Origin: Burkholderia sp. SRS-W-2-2016
Lineage (GTDB): Bacteria > Pseudomonadota > Gammaproteobacteria > Burkholderiales > Burkholderiaceae
Reading direction: 5' to 3'
Length of the DNA: 64,000 nt
Assembly (NCBI RefSeq): GCF_001931485.1
Contig: NZ_MSDV01000028.1
Span: forward strand, 1 to 64,000
Positions 9,084 through 17,124 of this stretch are shown here, piece after piece. A model generated the notes under the pieces. The model was not told the DNA's origin, searched no databases, and saw only the letters and a program-made list of their open reading frames with translations. The position numbers were made by a program, and so were the translations under genes. Position 1 is the stretch's first letter. The number at the start of each line of letters is the position of its first letter.

Positions 9084-9608
9084 GCGCTTCCTCGCGCGAC
9101 GCGCCTCTCTCTTTCTTTCTCTATCTCTTCACGCTCGTCTGCGGACTGTCGAGTCTCGACGCACGCACGTTCGTTCCTGTTTATGCGGGCCGATTTCCCT
9201 GCCACTTCAATCCGCGACCCGCGAAACTTCCGCACCGCCTAACGCGAACTATCGCAACGCAACATCGCGATTGAAACGCGTCTTTTTGTCATCGGAAAGC
9301 CGAATACTCGCAATCAGCACGGGTGACGTTCTGTCGCAACTCCCCGCTCCGCCAGACCTGGTAAGGGAAGCCGGTTGCATCAGACAAAAGGGGCGGCAAA
9401 TATGCCGAAATAACTACGGGTAAGCCCTTATAAAAGGGCCTTCCAAAGGTATATTTAACAAAGTTAGAATCAACCATCTAATGTTGCAATGCGGAAGGAA
9501 AATCCGCATCGTGACAAGTTATCAGCACGTTGTGTGTTGTCTGATGAGACGGGTTTTTTACCGCCGACTTATTGCTTATTTAATTCGTATCACTAAAGGA
9601 GTTTTCAG
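9084..9608 (+). promoter_or_regulatory. Upstream region of the phasin gene
   Basis: No gene is seen. The last 250 bases are clearly AT-richer than the surroundings. They hold two inverted repeats: GCCCTT at 9424-9429 with AAGGGC at 9434-9439, and ATGCGGA at 9489-9495 with TCCGCAT at 9503-9509. The second is preceded by TTGCA. Phasin genes are commonly repressed by PhaR, so one of these could be its operator; this is inference. AAAGGAG at 9595-9601 is the ribosome site for the GTG start at 9609. Confidence 0.4.
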
Positions 9609-10127
9609 GTGTCCGTCCCGATGACTGAACAGTTCGACCGGCTGCACAGTGGTACCGTTTTCACAGGCTTTTCGGTGGCGCAACACGCGTTCCAAGGTTT
9701 TGAAGAGCTCGTTCGATTGAACCTGCGCGTGGCGAAGCAGGCACTGCCCGGCAGCGAGGACGCGCAACGTCTCGCGGATAAAACGCCGCTCGATCTGTGG
9801 ATCGACCAGGCGGGCAACGTACAGCCGTTCGCCGAGAAGCTGCTCGAATACAACCGCCAGACGTCCGACATCTCGGCTCGTACCTATGCCGCGATTCTCG
9901 AAATCTTCGACGCCGGCTTCCAGCAACAGCAAGCGAAATTGCGTGAGGTCGTGGAAGGCTTCGCGAGAAACGCGCCCGCCGGTTCCGAAGCCGCGGTGTC
10001 CGTGATGAAGTCGGCGGTGTCGTTCGGCAGCGTCGGGATCGACACGATCCGCAAGAGCGCCGCCCAGGCGATCGCGATGGCGCAGCAGGGTCAGGCTGCC
10101 GTTCGCTCCGCCGGTCAACCCGGTTGA
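9609..10127 (+). CDS. phaP: Phasin family protein
   Basis: A 172-aa polyhydroxyalkanoate granule-associated protein. It is almost entirely helical and amphipathic, with no signal peptide. It contains the phasin pattern NLRVAKQAL near residue 38, a segment YNRQTSDISARTYAAILEIFDAGF in the middle, and an alanine-rich C-terminus. It should coat PHA granules and control their size and number. The GTG start is supported by AAAGGAG seven bases upstream. PHA synthase genes are not in this window, so this is one of the scattered phasin paralogues usual in Burkholderia-like genomes. Confidence 0.85.
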   Translation: MSVPMTEQFDRLHSGTVFTGFSVAQHAFQGFEELVRLNLRVAKQALPGSEDAQRLADKTPLDLWIDQAGNVQPFAEKLLEYNRQTSDISARTYAAILEIFDAGFQQQQAKLREVVEGFARNAPAGSEAAVSVMKSAVSFGSVGIDTIRKSAAQAIAMAQQGQAAVRSAGQPG

Positions 10128-10266
10128 GTGTCGCTGGGTCGTTCAGCCGTTTCGACCAGGGTAGTCGGAATCGGATGATTCCAGATGGGCGGGTCGCGCA
10201 TCCGAACGCGCTTCCAGCGAAGCTCGACCCGCCCGCTAGCGTGGTTTTCCTGTCAGCGAGGTCACG

Positions 10267-10458
10267 ATGAGCGAAACATGGATGGGACTGACGATCGCCG
10301 GCGTCGCATTGCTGATTGCAATGCCGCTGATTTGTAGCCACTACCGCCGCGAGCGACGCCGCGGTCAGCTGCTCCGCAATCTCAATCACGAGGAATGGTG
10401 GTATCAGGCCCGCACCGGCGTGACCGCAACGAGGGCATTTAGCAAAACGAACCGATAA
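10267..10458 (+). CDS. Small single-span membrane protein
   Basis: A 63-aa protein with an N-terminal hydrophobic segment (LTIAGVALLIAMPLI, about residues 8-22), then a strongly basic stretch RRERRRG and a hydrophilic tail. This predicts a periplasmic N-terminus and cytoplasmic tail under the positive-inside rule. GCGAGG precedes the ATG. It is followed after eight bases by another small gene, so they are probably co-transcribed. The function is unknown. Confidence 0.55.
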   Translation: MSETWMGLTIAGVALLIAMPLICSHYRRERRRGQLLRNLNHEEWWYQARTGVTATRAFSKTNR

Positions 10459-10466
10459 GGAATGGG

Positions 10467-10727
10467 ATGGCACTCGACGCTTCTTACAAAAGCGACCTGT
10501 TGCACATCGAGGCGATCGTCGCCCAGCTCGAACGAATTGCAGAGAGCGGCGACGAGATCGCACCGACATCGTTGATCAACGTGCCGGACTACTGGCGCTG
10601 CCGCATCGAAGGATTGTTGGGCCGTCAGGATATCTCCGGAGCAGATCGAAAACATGCACAGGCCGTCATGGATCGACTGCATCGCATCGCCGATGCAGGA
10701 CCGGAAAAACGAGAGATCGAAAAATAA
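10467..10727 (+). CDS. Small hypothetical protein
   Basis: An 86-aa hydrophilic, probably all-helical cytoplasmic protein. It has a conserved-looking tryptophan-containing segment INVPDYWRCRIEGLLGRQ in the middle and a charged C-terminus. AAGGAATGGG precedes the ATG. It sits between two other small genes on the same strand. No family was recognised. Confidence 0.55.
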   Translation: MALDASYKSDLLHIEAIVAQLERIAESGDEIAPTSLINVPDYWRCRIEGLLGRQDISGADRKHAQAVMDRLHRIADAGPEKREIEK

Positions 10728-10772
10728 TGCGGCGCTCACAGGGCGCCGCGACACACACTCAGGAGAAACACA

Positions 10773-11060
10773 ATGAGCAGTACGCACGTGGAAACGGGAT
10801 TGCCGATGACACCATTGCAATCCGCGGATCACCATCGGTTGATCGTTCGCGCAGGGACACAACGGATCCGCATCGCGGCGATCTGGCAGGTGTTGCTGCC
10901 GTTTTCGGGCAATGTCGAAAAGGTCGACATCAAGACGCTGCCGGCCGACGGCTTCGACCAGGCGACGATCGCACTGCGTCACACGCCGCGGGAATCGCTC
11001 GATCATATCGTCACGCGCTTTAACGATATGTCGTGGGTGACGAGCACGACGCTCTGCTGA
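10773..11060 (+). CDS. Small hypothetical protein (possible ACT-like fold)
   Basis: A 95-aa protein preceded by a good ribosome site, AGGAGAAACACA. The strand/helix pattern (RIAAIWQVLLPFSGNVEKVDIKTLP, then ALRHTPRESLDHIVTRFNDMSWV) looks like a small alpha/beta sandwich of the ACT/ferredoxin-like kind. That is a guess from pattern only. It is the last gene of the phasin cluster and is followed by a strong terminator. Confidence 0.55.
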   Translation: MSSTHVETGLPMTPLQSADHHRLIVRAGTQRIRIAAIWQVLLPFSGNVEKVDIKTLPADGFDQATIALRHTPRESLDHIVTRFNDMSWVTSTTLC

Positions 11061-11090
11061 CACGCGCGGCGCGCGGGCCACATACATGAA

Positions 11091-11129
11091 AAAGGCATGG
11101 TGTCTTCCGGCACCATGCCTTTGTTTTTT
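11091..11129. terminator. Bidirectional intrinsic terminator
   Basis: A 12-bp perfect stem, AAAGGCATGGTG at 11091-11102 paired with 11111-11122, has an 8-base loop. On the plus strand a T-rich tract follows (GTTTTTTGCTTTTTGC). On the minus strand the stem is followed by TTTTTC. It serves both the small-gene cluster ending at 11060 and the cysteine desulfurase gene ending at 11183. Confidence 0.85.
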
Positions 11130-11182
11130 GCTTTTTGCTTTTTCTGCGTCACGCGGCCAACGACAATGCGCTGCGTCGCCGC

Positions 11183-13156
11183 TCAGGTTCGCCTTGCTGC
11201 CAGTCGACGAACCACCGACACCATCGCATCCACTTCATCGCACGTGTTGTAGAACGCGAGCGACGGACGCACCGTCGCCTCGAGCCCGAAGCGACGCAGA
11301 ATCGGTTGCGCGCAGTGATGCCCGGAGCGCACCGCGATGCCCTCCTGCGACAGCGCCCGCCCGACTTCTTCGGTCGCGTAGCCCTGCAGCACGAACGACA
11401 GCACGCTCGCCTTGTCGCGCGCGGTGCCGACGAGCCGCACGCCCGGCACCGGCGCCAGCGCATCAGTCGCGTATTCGAGCAGATCATGCTCGTAGCGCGC
11501 GATATTCTCGATGCCGACACGCTCGACATAATCGAGCGCCGCGCCGAGACCGACCGCATCGGCGATATTGCCGGTACCGGCTTCGAAGCGGTTCGGCGGC
11601 GGCTGGAACACCGTGCGTTCGAACGTGACGTCGGCGATCATGTTGCCGCCGCCCTGCCAGGGCGGCATATCGTCGAGCACCGCGCGCTTGCCGTAGACCA
11701 CGCCGATCCCGGTCGGACCGAAAATCTTGTGCCCCGAGAACACGAAGAAATCCGCGTCCAGCGCCTGCACGTCGACCCGCATATGCGACACCGACTGCGC
11801 GCCGTCCACCAACGCCTTCGCCCCCGCGCGATGCGCTAGCTCGACGATCTCGCGCACCGGCACGACCGTGCCGAGCGCGTTCGATACCTGGGTTACCGAA
11901 ACGATTTTCGTGCGATCGTTCAGTAGCTTGCGGTACTCGTCGAGCAGCACCTGACCCGAATCGTCGACCGGAATCACGCGCAGTGTCGCGCCCGTTTGCG
12001 CGGCGAGCTGCTGCCACGGCACGATGTTCGCGTGATGTTCGAGATGCGACACGATGATTTCGTCGCCGGCGCCGACGTTCTGCACGCCCCACGTCTTCGC
12101 GATCAGGTTGATCGCTTCGGTCGTGCCGCGCACGAACACGATCTCGTCCGGCGACGACGCGCCGATAAAGCGCTGCACCCTGGCGCGGGCCCCCTCGTAT
12201 GCATCGGTCGCGCGGCCCGCCAGCGTATGCGCGGCGCGGTGGATGTTCGAGTTCTCGTGCGCATAGAAATACGCGAGACGGTCGATCACCGACTGCGGCT
12301 TGTGCGTGGTCGCCGCGTTGTCGAACCAGATCAGCTGCTTGCCGTTCACGCGCTCCTGCAGGATCGGGAAATCGCGGCGAATCGCGTTGACGTCGAACGG
12401 CGGTCGGGCTGCCGGCGCACTCGGCGCGAGCGCGAGCGTTGCATCCTGCGCGCGCGTGCCTTCGACGAAGTACGGCGCGCCGCCGCGCGGCAAACCGTGC
12501 TGATCGTCGAGCGGTGCATAGCGATGGATCGACAGCAGCTCGCGCAGTTCGTCTTCGCCTGGGAGACCGAACGAAGCCGGCGCGGCAATGCCGCTCGCCG
12601 GCAGCGCGATCGGCTGCTCGGGCCGCTGCCAGCCGTGTCCGGGCGTATCGAGGAAGTAGAACGGCGCGACGCCGAGCGCGGCACCGCCGGCGCGCGGTTC
12701 GAGCGCCGGCGCAATCGTCGCCGCGTTGTCGGGCAAGCCGTTCTGCGCCGCTGCATGCGGCACGAGCGCCGGCGCGCGATTGCCGAGCGCGAGCACATGG
12801 GTCGGCGCCGACGGCAGCAGGTTCGCGCCCGCCGCTTTGCCCTGCGGCACCGCGAGGCCCGGCACCCCGGTCCCGCTACCGCCCGGGCCGGCCAGCGGCG
12901 AGCCCGCCGGTGCCGGATTGCCGAGCGACGCGAGGATCGGCGCGGCGGCCGGCAATGCCGACGCGACGCCGCCTACCGCACCGCTGCCCGCGGACACGCC
13001 AGGCGACGGCGCGCCACCGGGCAATGCGCTGAAGAACCCGGTTGCAAGACGCGCGAGTTGCGCGGGATTGGGCAAGCCCGCGGGCAACCCCGGCGGCGGT
13101 GCGGCGGACAACGCTTCCGCGCGCGGCGGACTACCGGTAGGTCTCTGGATAGTCAT
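11183..13156 (-). CDS. Cysteine desulfurase, Family 2A encapsulin cargo
   Basis: A 657-aa PLP enzyme that releases sulfur from L-cysteine as a persulfide. The catalytic domain (about 253-657) is SufS-like: FDNAATTHKP at about 279, HLEHHAN at 371-377, the PLP lysine K477 in SGHKIFGPTG, and the persulfide cysteine C615 in RSGHHCAQP. The first 250 residues are Pro/Ala/Gly-rich and probably disordered, with short hydrophobic motifs (ARLATGFFSALPG near 35-47, APFYFLDTPGHGW near 164-176, ELRELLSIHRYAP near 203-215). This matches the cargo-loading extensions of desulfurases packaged in Family 2A encapsulins. ATG at 13156 overlaps the end of the shell gene by 26 bases. An upstream in-frame start at 13198 is less likely. 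Confidence 0.92.
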   Translation of the reverse strand: MTIQRPTGSPPRAEALSAAPPPGLPAGLPNPAQLARLATGFFSALPGGAPSPGVSAGSGAVGGVASALPAAAPILASLGNPAPAGSPLAGPGGSGTGVPGLAVPQGKAAGANLLPSAPTHVLALGNRAPALVPHAAAQNGLPDNAATIAPALEPRAGGAALGVAPFYFLDTPGHGWQRPEQPIALPASGIAAPASFGLPGEDELRELLSIHRYAPLDDQHGLPRGGAPYFVEGTRAQDATLALAPSAPAARPPFDVNAIRRDFPILQERVNGKQLIWFDNAATTHKPQSVIDRLAYFYAHENSNIHRAAHTLAGRATDAYEGARARVQRFIGASSPDEIVFVRGTTEAINLIAKTWGVQNVGAGDEIIVSHLEHHANIVPWQQLAAQTGATLRVIPVDDSGQVLLDEYRKLLNDRTKIVSVTQVSNALGTVVPVREIVELAHRAGAKALVDGAQSVSHMRVDVQALDADFFVFSGHKIFGPTGIGVVYGKRAVLDDMPPWQGGGNMIADVTFERTVFQPPPNRFEAGTGNIADAVGLGAALDYVERVGIENIARYEHDLLEYATDALAPVPGVRLVGTARDKASVLSFVLQGYATEEVGRALSQEGIAVRSGHHCAQPILRRFGLEATVRPSLAFYNTCDEVDAMVSVVRRLAARRT

Positions 13157-14063
13157 GGTATTTGCCGATTTCCACGTCATCGAGCACTGCGAGCGCATCG
13201 GGTGAATGAACCGCGAGCGAGCAATACAACGAGATCAGATACGACGCGATCGCCTGATTGTTGATGCCCATGAAACGCACCGACAGCCCCGGTCCCTGTT
13301 CGCCCGCGACGCCGGGCTGATACAGACCGACGACGCCCTGCCGCTTGTCGCCGACCCGCAGCAACAGAATCTTGGTCTTGCCGTCGGCGACCGGCACCTT
13401 GTCCGACGGAATCAGCGGAATGCCGCGCCACGTCAGGAACTGCGAACCGAACAGGCTGACCGTCGGCGGCGGCACCCCGCGGCGCGTGCATTCGCGGCCG
13501 AACGCGGCGATCGCGAGCGGATGCGTGAGGAAGAAGGCCGGCTCCTTCCAGACCTTCGTCAGCAACTCGTCCATATCGTCCGGCGTCGGCGCGCCGGTCA
13601 GCGGAAACACGCGCTGCGCGTCGTCGACATTGGCGAGCAGACCGTAGTCCGGATTGTTGATCAGTTGGCTTTCCTGAACTTCCTTGATCGTCTCGATGGT
13701 CAGGCGCAGCTGTTCCTTGATCTGATCGTGCGGGCTGCTATACAGATCGGAGATACGGGTGTGCACATCGAGCACCGTGCTGACCGCATTCAGAAAGTAC
13801 TCGCGCGGGTTCTCCTCGTACGGCACGTAGGTGGTCGGCAGCGTGCTCACGTCTTCGCGCGCGGTGCAGGCGGCCTGCACCGCTTCAGGATCCTTCACGC
13901 GATTCAGTCGATAAATACCCGCTTCGACGGGCACCCATTGCAACAGATGGGTCAGCCAGCGCGGCGTGATCGTGGAAAGCTGCGGGACTGTTTTGGTGGC
14001 GTTGGCTAGTTGCCGTGCTGCGTTATCGCCGAGCGCGGTCTGGCCGCTCGCTGACGTCGACAT
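13131..14063 (-). CDS. Family 2A encapsulin shell protein (SrpI-like)
   Basis: A 310-aa capsid-like protein of the HK97 fold that self-assembles into a nanocompartment. Family 2A shells (SrpI, formerly major membrane protein I) share the features seen here: an N-terminal arm with ARQLANATKTVPQLSTITPRWL, the segment TLPTTYVPYEENPREYFLNAV, the SRFMG/VRFMGINNQ region, and a C-terminus ending DVEIGKYHDYPETYR. The ATG at 14063 follows TGGAG; an upstream in-frame start at 14147 adds residues unlike the family. The overlapping downstream gene encodes the cargo desulfurase. Homologous shells in cyanobacteria store elemental sulfur, which is the expected role here. Confidence 0.93.
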   Translation of the reverse strand: MSTSASGQTALGDNAARQLANATKTVPQLSTITPRWLTHLLQWVPVEAGIYRLNRVKDPEAVQAACTAREDVSTLPTTYVPYEENPREYFLNAVSTVLDVHTRISDLYSSPHDQIKEQLRLTIETIKEVQESQLINNPDYGLLANVDDAQRVFPLTGAPTPDDMDELLTKVWKEPAFFLTHPLAIAAFGRECTRRGVPPPTVSLFGSQFLTWRGIPLIPSDKVPVADGKTKILLLRVGDKRQGVVGLYQPGVAGEQGPGLSVRFMGINNQAIASYLISLYCSLAVHSPDALAVLDDVEIGKYHDYPETYR

Positions 14064-14247
14064 TCGAAGGCTCCAGGTTTTAGAAGAAAATCGGGAATGC
14101 TTATTACGGCAGGGAATTATCGGAAGACTCGAAAAATGGCTCAACATGCTATAGCCATCATCACGCGCGTCGCGGGCCCTGCTGCCGCTAACGCGCGCAG
14201 TGTTGCTCTGTTTGGATGAACCTCGCTCGGCAAGAACGAAGGGCGAA
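14064..14247 (-). promoter_or_regulatory. Promoter region of the encapsulin-desulfurase pair
   Basis: A 184-base gap without a gene. On the minus strand it contains TGATGGCTATAG (plus coordinates 14149-14160), 86-97 bases upstream of the shell start. The identical 12 bases lie upstream of the rhodanese gene (16023-16034). The TATAG part could be a -10 box and the whole could be a binding site for a shared regulator. Confidence 0.4.
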
Positions 14248-14481
14248 TCAGGCCGGCGCGTCCGCTGTCAACGGCGCGCACAGCAGCGTGCCGACCGGCA
14301 CGTTGAGCGCACGCGCGAGTTTGTCGGCGGTGACGATCGACGCAATCGCGCTGCCCCGCTCGATCTCGCCGACATACGAGCGATTCAGCCCCGCGTATTC
14401 GGCAAGCTGCTCCTGCGACCACGACAGTGCCTCGCGCGCTGCACGCACCGTCGCGCCGAACTCGCGCACGAGTGCTGTCAT
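14248..14481 (-). CDS. XRE family transcription regulator
   Basis: A 77-aa Cro/CI-type helix-turn-helix protein. It is essentially one HTH domain: LSWSQEQLAEYAGLNRSYVGEIERG is the canonical XRE pattern. Its ATG overlaps the stop of the serine acetyltransferase gene (ATGA at 14478-14481), so it is the third gene of the rhodanese-acetyltransferase-XRE operon. It lies directly upstream of the encapsulin promoter, and a role in controlling this sulfur locus is a reasonable inference. Confidence 0.85.
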   Translation of the reverse strand: MTALVREFGATVRAAREALSWSQEQLAEYAGLNRSYVGEIERGSAIASIVTADKLARALNVPVGTLLCAPLTADAPA

Positions 14482-15443
14482 CCCGGCACCTCCGCTGCTA
14501 TCGCGTCGGCCGCCGGCGCGACGGCCCGGGCCGATTCGCTGCGCAGCACCGCCTGGGTTACGTGCGAGCCGGGCGCGACATCGTGCGTGATCCACACGTT
14601 GCCGCCGATCGTCGCGCCGCGCCCGATCGTCACGCGGCCGAGAATCGTCGCGCCCGCATAGATCACGACGTCGTCCTCGACGATCGGATGGCGCGCCAAC
14701 CCTTTCTGCAAATGGCCGTTCTCGTTGAGCGGAAAGCGCTTCGCGCCGAGCGTCACCGCCTGATACACGCGCACCCGCTCGCCGATCACCGCGGTCTCGC
14801 CGATCACGACGCCGGTGCCGTGATCGATAAAAAAGCCCGAACCGATTTGCGCGCCCGGATGAACATCGATACCGGTCTGCGCATGCGCGAGTTCGGCGAC
14901 GATCCGCGCGAGCAGCGGCAGGCCCAGACCATAGAGTTCGTGCGCGAGCCGGTGATGGATCATCGCGAGCACGCCGGGATAGCACAGCAGCACCTCGTCG
15001 ACGCTGCCCGCCGCCGGATCGCCGTGATAGGCGGCGATCACGTCGCTGTCGAGCAGCGAGCGGATCGCCGGCAAACGCCGCGAGAACGCGCGGATTGCGT
15101 CGAGCGCGCGGGTTTCGATTGCGCGGTTTTCGCTCCCGTCCGCCGGCGCTTTATCGCGGCGCGCCGCGTACTGCAATTCGAGCCGCGCCTGCGCGAGCAG
15201 ACCGTGCAGCGCCGCGTCGAGCGCATGCGCGACGTAGAGGTTTTCGCTTTCCTGACGCAGATCGGGCGGCCCGAGCCGCATCGGAAACAACGCGCCTTTC
15301 AGCGCGTCGATAACGGCCGCGAGCGCGTCGCGCGACGGCAGATCCCTGCCGCCCGGCTCCAGCGCGCGACGCTGCACGTCACGCCATTGCTGCCGGACCG
15401 TCTGAAGCGATCCGGCGATCTCATCGATATCGAATGCCGCCAC
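14478..15443 (-). CDS. Serine O-acetyltransferase (EpsC/CysE type)
   Basis: A 321-aa enzyme acetylating L-serine with acetyl-CoA, the committed step toward L-cysteine. The C-terminal half is a left-handed beta-helix of hexapeptide repeats, including IDVHPGAQIGSGFFIDHGTG, VVIGETAVIGERV and LGRVTIGRGATIGGNVWIT, with catalytic His in HPGAQIG and DHGTG. The GTG start at 15443 is chosen because CCAGGAGT lies eight bases upstream; a GTG at 15488 would add 15 residues without a ribosome site. It should supply cysteine (through O-acetylserine) for the encapsulated desulfurase. Confidence 0.9.
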   Translation of the reverse strand: MAAFDIDEIAGSLQTVRQQWRDVQRRALEPGGRDLPSRDALAAVIDALKGALFPMRLGPPDLRQESENLYVAHALDAALHGLLAQARLELQYAARRDKAPADGSENRAIETRALDAIRAFSRRLPAIRSLLDSDVIAAYHGDPAAGSVDEVLLCYPGVLAMIHHRLAHELYGLGLPLLARIVAELAHAQTGIDVHPGAQIGSGFFIDHGTGVVIGETAVIGERVRVYQAVTLGAKRFPLNENGHLQKGLARHPIVEDDVVIYAGATILGRVTIGRGATIGGNVWITHDVAPGSHVTQAVLRSESARAVAPAADAIAAEVPG

Positions 15444-15506
15444 TGTGCTGACTCCTGGAATGTTGAACACCGGCAAGCGGCATTTCACGAACGCGCCGGG
15501 TTCGCG

Positions 15507-15974
15507 CTAGTCCTGCACCCACGGCAGATCGTGGAAACGCCAGCCATTCAGCGCACCGCGATGCTGTCCATCGTTCAGGTCTCCTTCGAAACCTTCCCGC
15601 ACGTTGAACACCTGGGTAAAGCCGGCTTTCGCCGCCGCGTCCGCGGCTTGCGCCGAACGATTGCCGCTGCGGCACAGCAGCAGCACGACTGCGTCCTTGC
15701 CGGTTTTCGCTTCGAGTTCGCGCACGAAACGCGGATTGCGCGTCAGGCTCGTGCCGGTCGCCCACGGCACATGCACGGAGCCGGGCACATAGCCGACGAA
15801 CTTGCGCTCCTCCGCGGTTCGCACGTCCACCAGCAGCGCATTGCCGCTGGAAACGAGGGCCCACGCGTCGCGCGGCGTCACGCCGCCGGCATACGCGAGC
15901 CGTGCCGTTTCCGCCTCCTCGCGTGCCGTCTCGAGCACTGCGTTAAGCGGTCGTTCTTCGAGTACTGCTGTCAT
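15507..15974 (-). CDS. Rhodanese-like sulfurtransferase
   Basis: A 155-aa single-domain rhodanese. The active-site loop CRSGNRS carries the catalytic cysteine C101. The CH2A-like motif LLVDVRTAEE (48-57) and VHVPWATG are also present. It moves sulfane sulfur between persulfide carriers. The start is supported by GGGAGG ahead of the ATG. It is the first gene of an operon with serine acetyltransferase and XRE. Rhodaneses recur in Family 2A encapsulin neighbourhoods, so it probably passes sulfur to or from the desulfurase compartment. Confidence 0.9.
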   Translation of the reverse strand: MTAVLEERPLNAVLETAREEAETARLAYAGGVTPRDAWALVSSGNALLVDVRTAEERKFVGYVPGSVHVPWATGTSLTRNPRFVRELEAKTGKDAVVLLLCRSGNRSAQAADAAAKAGFTQVFNVREGFEGDLNDGQHRGALNGWRFHDLPWVQD

Positions 15975-16226
15975 GTCGCCTCCCTGGTCGATGGAGCGTG
16001 CCGCAAGCGCGCGGCATACCGTCTATAGCCATCAGTAACGATCATCGGCCAAACGATGCGCGCGGCAGAACCAATCAAATTTCATTTGTTTAGAACGCGC
16101 AATGGAATGACGTAATACAGAAACGGCTTGCATCGAATCGCGATAACGATAGCGCTCGATATTATTTGTGCGCTAACGGCCGGCTCTCTACGATCTCGAC
16201 ACCTTCACTTCTATAGCGTCGAGACC
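15975..16226. promoter_or_regulatory. Divergent promoter region between the sulfur operon and metQ
   Basis: About 250 bases between two divergent sulfur genes, locally AT-rich near 16070-16100 (CAAATTTCATTTGTTTAG). On the minus strand TGATGGCTATAG (16023-16034) repeats exactly the motif found before the encapsulin gene. The divergent arrangement suggests shared sulfur-responsive control, for example by a CysB-type activator, but no CysB site can be asserted. Confidence 0.45.
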
Positions 16227-17054
16227 ATGACAACGACCAAAGTACTCAAGGCCACCCTCTTTTCCGTTCTGCTCGCATGCGGGCTCGTCAGCGCGCAACC
16301 GGCGCTCGCGGCGGGACAAACGGTGCGGGTCGGCATCATGTCCGGCGAGGACGAGGACGTGTGGCGCGCGGTCGCCGCCAATGCCGCGAAGCAGGGCATC
16401 ACCGTCAAGATCACGACGTTCGCCGATTACACGCAGCCGAACGAAGCGCTCGCGCAACACGACCTCGACGCGAACTCGTTCCAGCACAAGCCCTATCTGG
16501 ATGCGCAGATCGCCGCGCGCCACTACGACATCGTGCCGGTCGGCTTCACCTACGTGCAGCCGATCGGTCTGTATTCGCGCAAGGTGAAGTCGGTCGCGGC
16601 GCTGCCGCAGAACGCGACGATCGGCGTGCCGAACGACCCCAGCAACGAAGGCCGCGCGCTGCTTCTGCTGCAGGCAAATGGACTGATCAAGCTGCGCCCC
16701 GACGTCGGTCTGTTGCCGACCGCGCGCGACATCGCCGAAAACCCGAAGCATGTGCAGATCAAGGAACTGGACGCGGGTATCGTCGGCCGCGCGATCGGCG
16801 ACCTCGACGCGGCCGTCGTCAATACCGACTGGGCGATCAAGGCCGGCATCAGGATTCCTCAGGAACGCATCGCGCAGGAGCAGGTGCCCGGCAATCCGTA
16901 TCGCAACTTCATCGCGGTCAACGCGAAGGACGCGAGCGCGCCGTGGGTGAAGACGATCGTCGACAGCTACCAGCAGGCCAACGTCGCGTCTTCGATCCTG
17001 ACCGTCTATCACGGCGCCACGCTGCCGGCCTGGGACGGCGCACCGCAGCACTGA
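16227..17054 (+). CDS. metQ: MetQ/NlpA family substrate-binding protein
   Basis: A 275-aa periplasmic binding protein of the methionine ABC importer family. A signal peptide covers about the first 28 residues with likely cleavage after ALA. Family patterns include the early VRVGIMSG, ALAQHDLDANSFQHKPYLD, GLYSRKVKS, IGVPNDPSNEGRALLLL and NPYRNFIAV. The ATG at 16227 fits the signal peptide; an upstream start would put 33 hydrophilic residues in front. No MetN or MetI genes are adjacent. It is divergent from the sulfur encapsulin operon. Confidence 0.85.
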   Translation: MTTTKVLKATLFSVLLACGLVSAQPALAAGQTVRVGIMSGEDEDVWRAVAANAAKQGITVKITTFADYTQPNEALAQHDLDANSFQHKPYLDAQIAARHYDIVPVGFTYVQPIGLYSRKVKSVAALPQNATIGVPNDPSNEGRALLLLQANGLIKLRPDVGLLPTARDIAENPKHVQIKELDAGIVGRAIGDLDAAVVNTDWAIKAGIRIPQERIAQEQVPGNPYRNFIAVNAKDASAPWVKTIVDSYQQANVASSILTVYHGATLPAWDGAPQH

Positions 17055-17124
17055 TCGCGCGTATCACGTCAGCGGCGGCATTCCGGCCGCCGCCCATCCG
17101 CTCTCTTTTATCGCCCTGCCTGTC

